This document shows positions 44,548 to 55,529 of a stretch of 64,000 nucleotides of DNA, piece by piece (the first letter of the stretch is position 1; the number at the start of each line of letters is the position of its first letter). The stretch is from Allium sativum. Its lineage: Eukaryota > Streptophyta > Magnoliopsida > Asparagales > Amaryllidaceae. Made by a program: the position numbers and the translations under genes. Location: NCBI GenBank assembly GCA_030737875.1, contig CM060912.1, positions 877,199,199 through 877,263,198 on the forward strand, read 5' to 3'. The notes under the pieces are model-generated. The model ran no database searches. It had not been told where the DNA came from and was given only the letters and a program-made list of their open reading frames with translations.

Positions 44548-45180
44548 GATCTATGTCCTATTTACATCATCCACAAAAGCTACATCAATGCTTTCTAATT
44601 ACATTTTGTTATAATTTTCATTACCACCCTAATCATTATTGTTTTCGGCAGCACATCCAACAAATGATTCTTTCATGTGATTCATTTTAAACTATAAGTA
44701 AAAAAAATAGTGCTAGAGTCTATTATGTGAAGATAATTCGAAATAAAAATATTATGGTAAAATATTACTAACCTTGGCATGGTTTGAGATTGGTTTTGAT
44801 ATACGTAGTTATGATCCATACGTTCTGCTTGATTAGACGATGCTCCAACCATTCCGCTATATCTGGCAATAAATTTATAAGCTCTCTGCTATGATGAACT
44901 GTCATATAAGAAGGATGTGCCAAACATTGTGTTTTTCTAAACTGTGTAGTAGGTAAAGGCTCTTCAATAGAAAAAGAGGACCGATGTGCTTCTATCACAT
45001 TAACATGTTTTATTCTTGCAACATGAATTTTTATCACTCTCATTCCAACAAGGAATGTAGAATTCATATCATCATCATCTTCCAACTCAATAGCGAATGA
45101 ACCATCATATCTAACTCATTTGCCCATTAGATTAAAATCGTATTCAAAAGAGTTGGCTTCTGTCATATCCTACATAGATT
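44548..45180 (-). pseudogene. MULE transposase N-terminal exon and intron, upstream of the E insertion
   Basis: On the minus strand a reading from about 45170 gives TEANSFEYDFNLMGK, a stop where W is expected, then VRYDGSFAIELEDDDDMNS. This resembles the N-terminal MuDR segment (G-x-W-x-x-x-x-x-x-x-Y/F). The open part 44768-45085 follows. The sequence CAAG/GTTAGT at 44772 and an acceptor TTACTTATAG at 44692 bound a plausible 81-bp intron. After it the acidic region runs to the E insertion and resumes at 35849. Known MULE genes also carry introns; splicing here is inferred. Confidence 0.55.
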
Positions 45181-45540
45181 ATTTAAGGTACATAAAACTA
45201 CAATATTTTATAATTTCAAACCTTTCCATTTACCACTGATATACTGGGGTTTACCATCTTATCAACATAAAATTCTCCATCTTAGTGAAATATAGTTGGA
45301 ATCGTTGACATTATTTGTAAAAAAACTGTATACCTTAGGTTTCAATTTTTTTTATTTTTTGAAAAGCCAAAAATAGAATTTAACTAAATTAGTACCTTTA
45401 TTTGCAAGGAGGGTGATGTTTTCTTAACCATTCTTCAATCGTATGCAAAAAAACAAGAATTCTTATAAAATTTAAAAGAATATAAGAATCTGAAGAGGAA
45501 TGAATTGAGTTTTGATGAAATGGAAGTAGTGAAGTGAAAT
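45181..45540 (-). other. MULE 5' region
   Basis: AT-rich sequence between the first coding exon and the right terminus. It may hold the promoter and 5' leader. No motif is certain. Confidence 0.4.
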
Positions 45541-45599
45541 GGAAAAAGAACCACTTTTCCAGATTTGAAATTGTATACATGCATTCCACAAATGCATGA

Positions 45600-45715
45600 A
45601 TATGGTATACATTTGCACATTTATGGAATGTGAAGGTTACAGTTCTTTTTTGAATATAGTTTGTGAATTTCATAAATGTGCAAACTATAATGAAACCAGA
45701 TATTTTTTCTGTAAT
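45600..45715. repeat. Right palindromic terminus of the MULE
   Basis: TTTGCACATTTATGGAATG (from 45622) and its near reverse complement TTTCATAAATGTGCAAA (45670-45692 region) form a fold-back. ATAGTTTG and CAAACTAT bracket its outer arm. The arm corresponds in sequence and folding to the left terminus at 33383-33455. Confidence 0.65.
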
Positions 45716-47314
45716 TAGTTTTACTTGTGGTGTAAAGTTGTAAGTCTTTGTCCATATCTTGCTTGGAATTATGTCCTATTATATTTCAAATAAATCTACA
45801 ATAGTACATAGGAGTCCAAGATGGTAACCTGTATATTGCAATTTTAAAAAGACCGCTGATTTAAATTAAATGCATTATGAAAATCTTTAGCAAGAAATTG
45901 TTAACATCATTTTAATATGTAAAATGAAGCATTGAAGGAAATATGTTTGGCAACAACTAACATTTAAGTGATTGGCAAAGAATACATAAATATGTATATT
46001 TGGACAAAAATAGATAAATACGATATAACAAAAGATCTTGATCATTAACTTTTCTTTCGATTTCCACTATAGACAAAAGATCTAATAAATAATACATGGT
46101 CTCAAATTTTGCATTCCATAGCCATAACAAGCACACTGCCCCATAAACTAACCTTTCGAAATTAACCAAACATTCTTTTAATAATTAAAAACTTGTTGTG
46201 GTGCACGATAATGAAATTCGTCATAATCTTAAATCAAATGTTATAAACCACTAAATAGTGTTATTATTGTACATAACCCACTAAAAAATATAGTATAATA
46301 TACAAGAAAAATGTTCATTTGGTATGGTGTGGTGACAATTTAATTTAGGTGAATCTTTAACTAAGTGGATGGGTTTTCCATGAATATTTGATTAAATATC
46401 TCATTGTTGGAGATGACCTTATGTAGCAAAATCAATTCACGAAATTAGTGGAAACAACCATCATTAAATAAGTATGCCTTTCCTGTAACAACAACCCACA
46501 TCATAAAATATAACTATCATTCACTTTAGTAGAGAATGCATGTATTAAAAAATTGATAAACTTTTATTGATAGTTGTCGTGGAAGAATAAACCTTTAGTT
46601 CAATCACCAACTTTCAAAAATGGTCTTACATATCTTTATCATTACAAAATACTTAAATGTATGATTTAACAATTAAAACTTTCTATAAATTTAAAATAAA
46701 TTTTTACAAATATTAACAAATCTTAATATCATTTAAAAATAAGATTCAAGAAATAAAAAAATTTACTATATTATTTTTATTAATTACAACACAAATAAAA
46801 ATTAGTACTAATAAAAAAATTGCAACATAGAAATAAAAATTCAAAGTAACTGCACACGATTTCAACGTAAAAACATAACTAAATATTCGTGTAAGTCATC
46901 ACGCGTGAAACAAGTGTCTAATCATCACGTGTGAAACAAGTGTCATAACTAAATATTCGTGCACAGTTTCTACAACCATAACTCATGCAAAAAGAATGTC
47001 TAATCATCACGCGTGAAACAAGTGTCGTAAGGCTCATACAACCGGTGAAGGCACATACATCACCAAATATAAAATAGGTATCAAAGGAAGAACGTAATAG
47101 GTTGCATGATACGACATGGCTCCTAGTCATGCAAGAGCAAGGACACCAGCTCCCATGAAATTTAACTACTGCTATTATGGCTATCAAAAAATACTTAATG
47201 ATTTGAAATTCGTTCGCATTGGTATTTGAAAAACGGATAAATATTCAATATTCCAAAAAAAGATTTGAAAATGGATATGAAGACATCCACATCTGAAATT
47301 TATTCATGTGATTT
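45716..47314. other. AT-rich intergenic stretch
   Basis: No gene on either strand. Long A/T runs are typical from 46660 to 46860. It ends at the start of element G. Confidence 0.55.
46874..47033. repeat. Small direct repeats built on CATCACGCGTGAAACAAGTG
   Basis: CATCACGYGTGAAACAAGTGTC occurs at 46897, 46923 and 47005, and CATAACTAAATATTCGTG at 46874 and 46944. The core CACGCGTG is its own reverse complement. Confidence 0.8.
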
Positions 47315-48956
47315 TGTAATGACCCGCATTCTACGTATCGAAGGATCGTAGAATATTTATTTCTTTCACATACGAAGTCGTATGATCATGTAACTTTGGG
47401 AGACGACAATTGGGGTCATTTCCCCTATTCATGATTTTTGCCGATTTTTAAATGACCATTTTGCCCCTAGCTAATCTTATTTCGGCCATAACTTTTGATT
47501 GGAAAGGAGTTTTGACCTGAAACCACTTCCATTAGATGCGGTTGATAGTTTACCTTTCCATAGAGTGGTCATATGTGAAAAACGGACTTACTGTTTGGGA
47601 GATATGGCTGAAATAAGGTTTGGAAGATGAAAAAACTGCTTAACTGGGCCAAATGAGGTGATTAGTGAATGGGCCCATAACTCATTTCGGGATTGGGGTT
47701 ATGAGGAGGCTGAAATGAGCTAGGTTTTCATTTCATTTCAGTTTTCTAGCCGCCACTTTCATTCTAAAGCCCTAATAATGGCCTCCAACATCTAGAATCG
47801 CCTCTAATCACTTTCTAATCAAGTATTAGCCTAACCTACGTCAAATCAAAAGGGAATAGCACCAAAGCAAGGTTAGAACTACTGTGTTGTCTTGGGAACA
47901 GCGCCAAGTCAGAGGATAGCTCAGTTTTGAAAGTTTATTTGTGGCTAAGGTGAGTGATTTGCATAGTTCCTCACTAATTATGGTTAATTAAGGGTAATTA
48001 GTGATAATTAGTGACATTATACATGTTAAAAATCTGGAAAGATATTTATAAATTTCGAAATATTGTTTTAGGCATCTGTTAGAAATTTGGGTTAATTTAG
48101 TTAAGTTTTGCTAATCCTATCATTAGTTTGGCTTAATCATCCTTAAGGGAAAATATGGGATTTTGGCTATGTTTGGTCCATTTTAACATATCAAATTGTT
48201 GTTTTAGTGTTTGTGGTCAACTCTATATGTTGCTATGACTTTATGGTATGCTTTGTGATTGATTAGAAAAGTTAGATTGGTCGAAAACGCCGTCGTATGG
48301 CGTAAAACAGTCGCTGGAAAGTTGTAGGATACTGTGCAGGAACCGGATCGGATCGCCCTACCCGACCCCGATCCGCTCATGAATGATGGCACCTCCGATT
48401 TGAACCGCTCGCGCTTACCAATCACGAACCGATGCTTGGGCCACGACCTGAAGTCCTCTGATCCAAACCGCCTTGAGGGGGAATCCACGAGTCGATCAGA
48501 ACAAATGAAGGAACTCAACCCGATCCGAAGAGGTCCCACGAACCTAAGCTCAGCTCGAACCAAAGGGAGGCCGATCCGATCAGGGAGGCACGACCCGACC
48601 CGGAGTAGGGATCACCTACGAACTGAACTGGAGCATGATGTCATGACCAGGAGCTTGGGCATCACGACCTGATCTGATGCAGGTGGCTTGAACCGATCCT
48701 AAGGAGGATAATGACCACGAACCGAACTCAGAAGTTTGAACGCGAGGCATGGGTTGCAAACCAAATGAAGACCGATCCGGAGAAGACCAAAACCCGAGAT
48801 GCAAAGGTAGTCCAAATGGGAAGTTTGTACCCAGGATCTAGTTGGAAACCAACGGGTCAACTTCATGACTTGGGCTTTGCTGCGGGACGTGTGCAAAGGG
48901 GTTATCGACGTCCATGGCCTTGATTCACCGCCGAGACGGATGTTAGGCTACGTATC

Positions 48957-49150
48957 AGTGCAGTGGGGTAGTTATTACTCCATGAGGCAGAGTGATCGTA
49001 GCATGGCTATGAGCCAGTGCAGTGGAGTTGTTATAATTTCATGGGGCAGAGTGGACATAGCAAAGACTAGTGGCTATGGATCAGTGCAGTGGTGTCATCA
49101 TAACTCCATGGGGCAGAGTGATCATAACAAGGAATAGGGTGATCAAAGTG
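48957..49150 (+). repeat. Tandem repeat, 59-67 bp unit, three copies, in the G LTR
   Basis: Units begin AGTGCAGTGG at 48957, 49016 and 49083 and contain CATGRGGCAGAGTG. The 3' LTR copy lies past the window end, so copy number cannot be compared. Confidence 0.8.
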
Positions 49151-49384
49151 GTGGATGTCGTATGCTTTACGCACTGGGTGAGGGATGTGAGGATGGTTTC
49201 TATGTTTGATTGTTTGCTTTCACTATGACATGCACACCCCCACCCCCGTATTCTTTACACCATATGTTAGTGGCACCTTAGAGTATTGAGCGGTATGTTG
49301 TGCCAACTCTTTGGTTGCAGGTCCAGGTTCAGGTATGGTTTAGTATACCTGTTATTGTTCTGTTTTGATGCTTATCGCTCATAC

Positions 49385-49398
49385 CAGACTTTTGTCTG
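49385..49398 (+). other. Conserved short LTR hairpin (G 5' LTR)
   Basis: CAGAC-TTTT-GTCTG. Element H is inserted eight bases to its right, so the site sits right beside the H junction. Confidence 0.7.
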
Positions 49399-49401
49399 AC
49401 C

Positions 49402-49406
49402 CAGAG
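49402..49406. repeat. Left target-site duplication of element H
   Basis: CAGAG, identical to 59940-59944. Confidence 0.94.
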
Positions 49407-50623
49407 TGTAACACCCCCACCTCCGCCAATGCCACTCTTGCAAGGACATTAGCTTTGGAGGGGCGTTAAACAAGGTAAGCATGCATGCAGATATCACAAG
49501 ACAGAACATATAAGTAAAACAGAGTAGTAAAGCAGCGGATAAAACTTGCATTTCCAAAACCACAGTTAAGTTATAATAAAGTACTTAGTCATTATTTTCC
49601 AACAAACAAAGTCTAGATAAAAGCATAAACTGAAAAACCGAAATACATAAAGTACTATCCCCAAAATGAAGTGATAAACCATAGCTAGCTCAATGTCCGA
49701 GACCGTACATGAGCAAATCCAGTAAGCAAGCTAGAAAGATCCAAGCTAAGCTCCAATGTTCCCACCCTGAGGACCTGAGGGGGGGAAACGGAAGATAAGA
49801 GGCGAAAGAAAACAGGTCAGTCAAAAAGACTGGTAAGCCCTACTACTATATGTCTATGAACTAGTAAAGTTAACTGGCATGAGAAGCTGAGATGAACATA
49901 AGGATAACAACATACTGGCATGATGATTAACTAACAAGATAGATAAAGGTGTCATCGCATAATTAAGGTTAAGTTTTGCACCACGGGTGTACTAGCATTC
50001 TAACATGTCAAGTAAAAACAAGAATTGATCCCTTGGCCCAAGCTTGGCCCAATATAATGAGGTGACCTAAATCAAGGTCCAACTACACAGTCTAGTCGAT
50101 CGGCTCCCTATAAGCCTAACTCGTCAAGTGTCGGTGTCATACGGCCTAGTCATGTAATGTAGTTGACTGTGCAGGGTCCACCCCATAGGGTGTATCAGGC
50201 CCTACGGTGTAACCCTCAGACACCATTACAGGATGCACAGTCCAAACCTACCGATGCCCGTGTTCAACTCCGGACTTGATGTGCACGACCATGGTCCGCC
50301 TGAACAACCGGTGCATCATTCAGCCGTCTCTTTTGGTCTCTTACAATCAGCCCAGTAATCGTGCCCCACCCTAGCCTAGTCCTAGGGTCTTATGATACTA
50401 CCTAGAAGGTTACTGCTGAAAAGGACCACGCAACTAGGGTTTCTTAACGGGTTAAATGTGGTTAACCCGATCCAAACGTGGATTAAATCGGTTAAGAGTA
50501 CCCAAGGCTCCTGACTTAACCTCGATTAATCCATCAAGCCCAAATTGGTTAAGTATTAAGTGGACCATGACTTAACCCTAATCAGGAGGCATTAATTAAC
50601 TTAATGCGCTTTAACCTCTCACA

Positions 50624-50802
50624 TTAGACTTTGTTGTGGTTACTAGTTAAGCCGGGCGGGTCCGGGTAGCTTTACACCACAACTAGGTCTAACCTCGGGT
50701 TCGAGCACAACATGACCAACTTCTCACATTGGGTCCTATTGTTTGTAGCCACTAGTTAAGCCGGGCGGGTCCGGGTAGATTTATGCTACAAACTCAACCC
50801 AA
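50624..50802 (-). other. Tandem pair of conserved LTR hairpins (element H 3' LTR)
   Basis: One hairpin pairs TTAGAC (50624-50629) with GTCTAA (50687-50692) and GTTGTGG (50633-50639) with CCACAAC (50677-50683). The other pairs TTGGGT (50729-50734) with ACCCAA (50797-50802) and GTTTGTAGC (50741-50749) with GCTACAAAC (50785-50793). Aligned with element E, stem bases differ on both sides together, so pairing is kept. The second copy is in the other H LTR at about 58215-58393. Confidence 0.75.
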
Positions 50803-51360
50803 CCTCGAGTTGGCCACACTCATATTTGCTAAGTGTCATGTCCATTATGTTTCCAAAACATAATTACAAGTTAACATATCACGTTATGTTATAAAAACCA
50901 TGTTTATGTCATAATGTTACCCAACCCCAACGTAATCCCATCGTTTACATAATCGCAACAACGCATAAAGAATAAAATGGGGAACTTAGCATAATCATGA
51001 CATAAAGGTATTGAAGCCACAAGTTTATCATGGTGGCATATGAAATGTACATATGTTCATATACTTGCATATTGCATTATTAGGCTTCAAAAGCATGCAT
51101 AAAACCAAACTTAGCATATGAGTGATACATGGTGATAAATAACATGTAGAAGTTGCTAGAAGTTCGCATTTAGGCTCACATGCAAGTTATCATAAGGGAT
51201 ATGATAACTTTCATGTTGCCAAAATGCAACCTTTAACATAAAGCTTGAAGCTTTAAGGCCATAAACTCAAGTTTAACTTGCATAACATGATAACATGTGT
51301 ATAATGATCAACCCAAACTTGCATAACATGATAACATGTGTCATACATAACTTGCATAAT

Positions 51361-51452
51361 GATCAACCAAACTTGCATATAATGATCAACCAAACTTGCA
51401 TATAATGATCAACCAAACTTGCATATAATGATCAACCAAACTTGCATCATTC
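51361..51452. repeat. 23-bp tandem repeat in the H 3' LTR
   Basis: GATCAACCAAACTTGCATA units start at 51361, 51384, 51407 and 51430. The 5' LTR has three units (58943, 58966, 58989), a one-unit change since insertion or during reverse transcription. Confidence 0.9.
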
Positions 51453-51804
51453 ATTTAACTTTAGAGTTCAATAAAAAGAAAGTAGAAAAGGGCTTACTAT
51501 GCTATGGAGACACAAATTAATATTTATTATAAAGATTGAGACGAAGCCCTTATGCAAGCACCAAAAACCCAAATATGCAAGCTCCAAATGAAAAACCCTT
51601 GCTTTGAAATAGAAATGTTGCAACTTGACTTGAATGCAAACTAAGAACACTCATACAAGCTTGAAAACACTTGTATGAACTCACAATCTCTCATAGAAAT
51701 AGACTTAGGAATTTTTAGCATGAGAGTGGAGGCCATGAGAGGAACAAATTTGGCATAGTTTAGTTGTAGGAATGAATAATGATGATTTAGGGTAGGTTTA
51801 GGGT

Positions 51805-51814
51805 CCTTTTTATA
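51805..51814 (-). promoter_or_regulatory. Candidate TATA box of element H (3' LTR copy)
   Basis: The minus strand reads TATAAAAAGG. In the 5' LTR, which would drive the element, about 14 bp here are deleted (near 59357), leaving TATAACC. Confidence 0.55.
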
Positions 51815-52148
51815 GAAGATTAGGATAGTATTAGCCATAGGATTAACCCTAGATTCAATCCAAGCCATCAAAGCATGTCTTGGGGAAGAAGTCAAGTGTA
51901 GGAACCATCTAGGGCCTTTAGATTAAAGCTGAACCATGAGAACCATTCAAATGCAAAATCTGCATTTGAGCGAATCGGCCCACGGGTTGACAGCCAAACA
52001 CCCTGGATTAACCCCTAGTCGACCCAGCGTGCTCGGGTCGACCTCAAAAATCGGCCGGTTGGGTTATTCCCCTCTCCCAATTCGCTGTTTTGAACATTTT
52101 TGCATATTTATTTATTTAATTTTCAATTATATATATATATATATATAT

Positions 52149-52186
<38 letters not shown>

Positions 52187-52424
52187 CTCTGCGCAACCCA
52201 TTTCACTTAATTAAGTATACTTTAATTTGTGAATTTTTCGTGAAACTTCGCGAGGCCATATCTTGGTCATACGGACTCCGATTTTCGAAAACTCGCACTC
52301 TATTTCGCGTATTTTTCCGAGACGAACGCAATGGCACAACCCGTTTCCCTTGATTCAGATTTTACAGTTTAATTCTGCCTCCATTTATGTTATAACATGT
52401 TATTCAAAAATACGGGTTGTTACA

Positions 52425-52437
52425 TTCTCCCCTCCTT
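52425..52437 (-). promoter_or_regulatory. Element H polypurine tract
   Basis: The minus strand reads AAGGAGGGGAGAA next to the 3' LTR, identical to that of element E. Confidence 0.92.
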
Positions 52438-52948
52438 AAAGGATTTCGTCCCCGAAGTCTCCAAGTTAGGAAGAACGTATCCTACCATCCATCTACTCAA
52501 AACATCATCCACGAGCAATCATTGTCCTTAAAAGGTTCTAAATGTTGTATGATCATATGCAAAGGTGTGTGTATATGTACTTATCTAATGCGAAAATCAG
52601 GAGGTTACTGATTCAGTAAACCCCCTTAATGCAAAATATGTTAGTGAAATGAGTCCATATGTATGCAAATTCCTAACATAATTTATAATCTCTACATGAG
52701 TGCACATAACATTCATCCATATGCAACATCCACGTGATAGCATAACAAGTTTTCATCCATGAATAAGCATAAACACTCATGCATATGCGGTATGAAAGTG
52801 TGTGAGCCGATCTTAGTGCCTAATGTGTATTATGCATCCACGAGTATCCACGTGCAAACACTTGCAACCACTTGCAACCATCAAGCATAACATGTTTCAA
52901 ATACATGTTTCAACCAAGGGTTTCTACCTAAGGTTCTCATGACAAGAT
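52438..52948 (-). other. Element H 3' untranslated region
   Basis: About 510 bp between the integrase stop and the PPT, matching the end of the E interior (about 40740-41239, + strand). It has repeated GCAACCACTTGCAACCA and CATATG-rich words. No gene. Confidence 0.6.
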
Positions 52949-54064
52949 CTACGAAACAAGATAAACTAGATAAGCATGGATAGCAAAGGGAAGATATACC
53001 AATCTAGGAAAAGAGATTGAAAATGTATCCTCCAAGAGAAATGGATAAAGCACGCGCCTCTTCTCCTTGGTTTCCCAAGTTGCGTCTCCCTCTGTTTCAC
53101 TCCATTGCGCCTTAACAAGCTTAACTTCTTTGCTTCTTAGCTCCTTTGTCTTCATTTCCATGATACGAATCGGAGCCCGTCTCAGGGTTGCTTCATCCTC
53201 TACCTCCATGTCTTCAAGAATACTTGGTTCAACCACCTCAGCGGGCTCATGTAGGCACTTTCGGAGATGCGAGACATGAAAGACATTATGCACTCCGGCT
53301 AGCTTCTCGGGCAATCCCACCTTATAGGGCATCTTTCCAATTCTCTCTATGATAGGGAAGGGTCCTACGAACCTTGGTGCCAGCTTCCCCGCTGCTCCAA
53401 AACGTACAACATTTCGCAAAGGAGAAACCTTCACGAAAACCATGTCTCCCACTTCGAATTCCAAATCTGCCCTTCGCTTGTCAGCATAGGATTTCTGTCT
53501 ATCTTGGGCCGCTTTCATCCTTCTTCGAATCAATTCAACTTTCTCGGATGTGTCCCGTATCATATCGGGCCCAAGTATAAGTCTATCTGTTGTCTCCCAC
53601 CAACAAGAAGATGACCTACAAGGCCTCCCATACAAAGCTTCAAATGGTGCCATCCCTATGCTGGCTTGATAGCTATTATTATAAGCGAACTCTACAAGAG
53701 GAAGGTGGTCTTCCCAAGTACCACCGAAGTCGAGAGCACAAAGCCTTAAGAGATCTTCTAGCACTCTATTCACCCTTTCGGTTTGGCCTTCCGTCTGGGG
53801 GTGATAGCTTGTACTCAGATTCAATCGTGTACCCATCGCTTCTTGCAAACTGTTCCAGAACTGACTAGTGAAAATTGGGTCACGATCGCTAACTATGCTA
53901 GAAGGAACTCCATGCAACCGCACTATCTCTCGAAGATAAATAGATGCCAACCCTGCTGCGGTCCTCTTGCTCTTTACTGGGATGAAGTGAGCACTCTTCG
54001 TAAGTCTGTCAATTATTACCCATATCCCAAAAAGCCCAAATAGTTTGGTGACGAACATCTTCAC
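52949..54064 (-). pseudogene. Element H: integrase core, C-terminal module and chromodomain
   Basis: A long uninterrupted frame of 371 codons. D19 in VIIDRLTKSAHFIPV, D60 in SIVSDRDPIFTS and E96 in YHPQTEGQTERVNR form the D,D35E triad of integrase, all present. NNSYQASIGMAPFEALYGR follows. VGDMVFVKVSPLRNVV and FVGPFPIIERIGKMPYKV mark the GPY/F module. LVKAQWSETEGDATWETKEK (residues about 318-340) is the chromodomain. The first methionine is only the edge of a junction: the HHCC zinc finger and the preceding RNase H are missing, so the polyprotein is incomplete. Confidence 0.9.
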
Positions 54065-54490
54065 CCCAACTATATCTCACAAACAGGAGAGTCATACTCC
54101 TTATGGGGTTTGCAACAGAACTAAGATTGAGGATAGGACCGAGAGGATATACTTAAAAGATAGCATGCGAGTAAGCTCTACGGAACAATAGGGATCAAGG
54201 ATATACTCTTAGAAAGAGATATAATGCGCGTATCTAGTCTTCAGTCTTCTAAGCCGCATTTTCTTGTGCTTAATCCCATCGTGCCTTGACCGTATTTTAA
54301 CTTCGCAATTCCGTAGTTCTTAATTCTTGTTTCCAAAATATGAGTTAGAACTCATTTCACCGTTGCCTCTCATTCCCCTTCCACTTATCCTTTACCTAAA
54401 ATACTTGGCTTCCACCCAACTGCATACTCATGCAAAGACTAAGTTCTTCTTCGTCAACTTAGTGAGAGGGGCCGAAATCTAAGCGAAGTC
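54065..54490 (-). other. Element H: foreign or scrambled segment replacing RNase H and the integrase N-terminus
   Basis: RT thumb sequence ends at about 54490 ([17 protein letters not shown], stop, then SAPLTKLTKKN to about 54440). Integrase begins at 54064. The roughly 375 bp between carry stops in all frames and no RNase H or zinc-finger motif. I could not match it to another part of the window. Confidence 0.65.
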
Positions 54491-55529
54491 TCTGATGAAC
54501 TTCCTATAGTAGCCCGTCAAACCGAGAAAGCTTCTTACTTCGGTCGCATTCCTAGGAGTCTTCCAATCTTGAACCACAACCACTTTCGCGGGATCCACCG
54601 CTATGCCTTGCTTAGAAACTATATGTCCAAGCAACCTAACTTCCCTTCTCCAGAAAATGACATTTGGAGAACTTGGCTTTCAACTGATGCGCTCTAAGCG
54701 TATCCATCACTTCCTTGAGATGTCTGGCATGTTCTTCCTCGTCCTTTGAGAAGATCAGAATATCATCCACGAAGACAACAACAAACTTGTTGAGGAACTC
54801 CCTGAACACCCTACTCATCAAGTCTACGAAGTAGGCGGGTGCATTAGTCAATCCGAATGGCATGACAAGCCATTCAAAGAATCCATCCGGAGTCCTAAAC
54901 GCAGTTTTATCAATGCTATCCTCAGCTACTCTAAGCTGATGGAATCCGGTGGCTAGATCGAGCTGAGAGAAAACAGAAGCACCTACAAGCTGGTCAAAGA
55001 GATCATCAATCCTTGGTAACGGGTGCCTATTCTTCTTTGTCAGCTTGTTCAACTCTCGATAATCAACACATAGACGAAGCGAACCATCTGCCTTAGTAGC
55101 GAATACCACCGGAGCACCCCATTCAGAAATGCTTCGTCTAATAAAACCCTTCTCAAGCAGCTCCTTGATTTGTTTACTGAGCTCCCTTCTCTCATGAGGG
55201 GCCATGTGCCTAACGGGCAATGATACTGGCTTGGCATTATCGACTAGATAAATGCGGAAATCTATCTCTCGTTTAGGGGGTAACCCCTTAACTTCTTCAA
55301 AGACATCAGGATAGTCTCGGACCACCCTTACAGATTGCAGATCATCGATGGACGAGTCGAGAGATTCAAGATAACATAACATGACGGGACCTCTAGGATT
55401 ACAAGAAATTTCTAGGGTATCGAGGCGAGTCATGAGCCTCTCCACCCTATGCTCACAATCGAGGATGGCTCCATAACTGGACAACCAATCCATGCCCAAG
55501 ACCAACCCATATCCCGTGACCCCGAGAAC
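54491..55529 (-). pseudogene. Element H: protease end and reverse transcriptase, nearly intact
   Basis: After one in-frame TAG at 55530-55532, the frame runs [20 protein letters not shown] (protease end), the connector [19 protein letters not shown], fingers [19 protein letters not shown] and [33 protein letters not shown] (motif A), [16 protein letters not shown], and [18 protein letters not shown] with an intact FVDD box (about 54764-54775). A frameshift near 54645, just after KCHFLE, puts the thumb ([18 protein letters not shown]) in the next frame. Apart from this, the polymerase core looks unspoiled. Confidence 0.92.

Larger units (their letters stand above)
33341..45715 (-). mobile_element. 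Element F: Mutator-like (MULE) DNA transposon with palindromic ends, split by element E
   Basis: With E (35850-44542) and one TSD copy removed, this is a unit of about 3.7 kb. Its interior holds a degenerate MULE transposase on the minus strand. Its two ends share an inverted terminal repeat: left 33383-33455, right about 45620-45693. For example, CATTCCAAAAATGTGCAA on the left matches CATTCCATAAATGTGCAA on the reverse strand at the right. Both ends also fold back on themselves. The exact outer borders and the expected 9-bp target duplication could not be fixed by eye. Confidence 0.72.
47315..49406 (+). repeat. Element G 5' LTR, first segment
   Basis: TGTAATGACCCGCATTC onward, aligned with 62442-64000 with scattered differences and small indels. 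It contains a GC-rich zone at about 48330-48950, dense in GATCCG and CGAACC words, and a three-copy tandem repeat. A 119-codon minus-strand frame at 48204-48563 recurs in the 3' LTR but is broken up by changes typical of non-coding sequence. Confidence 0.92.
49407..52424 (-). repeat. Element H 3' LTR
   Basis: 3018 bp, TGTAACAACCCG to GGGTGTTACA on the minus strand. It holds a TATA box (51805-51814), a 23-bp repeat with four units, a TA microsatellite at about 52128-52186, the tandem large hairpins (50624-50802) and the short hairpin (49818-49832). It shares a block with E LTRs (GCATTTGAATGGTTCTCAT region), showing common descent. Confidence 0.95.

Noticed and set aside
46918..47187. 89-codon minus-strand cysteine-rich frame
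   Set aside because: Its cysteines come from the CATCACGYGTGAAACAAGTG repeats; no start context or homology is evident.
48204..48563. 119-codon minus-strand frame, also at 63320-63679
   Set aside because: It is the GC-rich part of the G LTRs, where stop codons are rare. The differences show no coding constraint.
52128..52186. Long TA run as a functional element
   Set aside because: A microsatellite whose length differs between the two H LTRs; ordinary slippage explains it.
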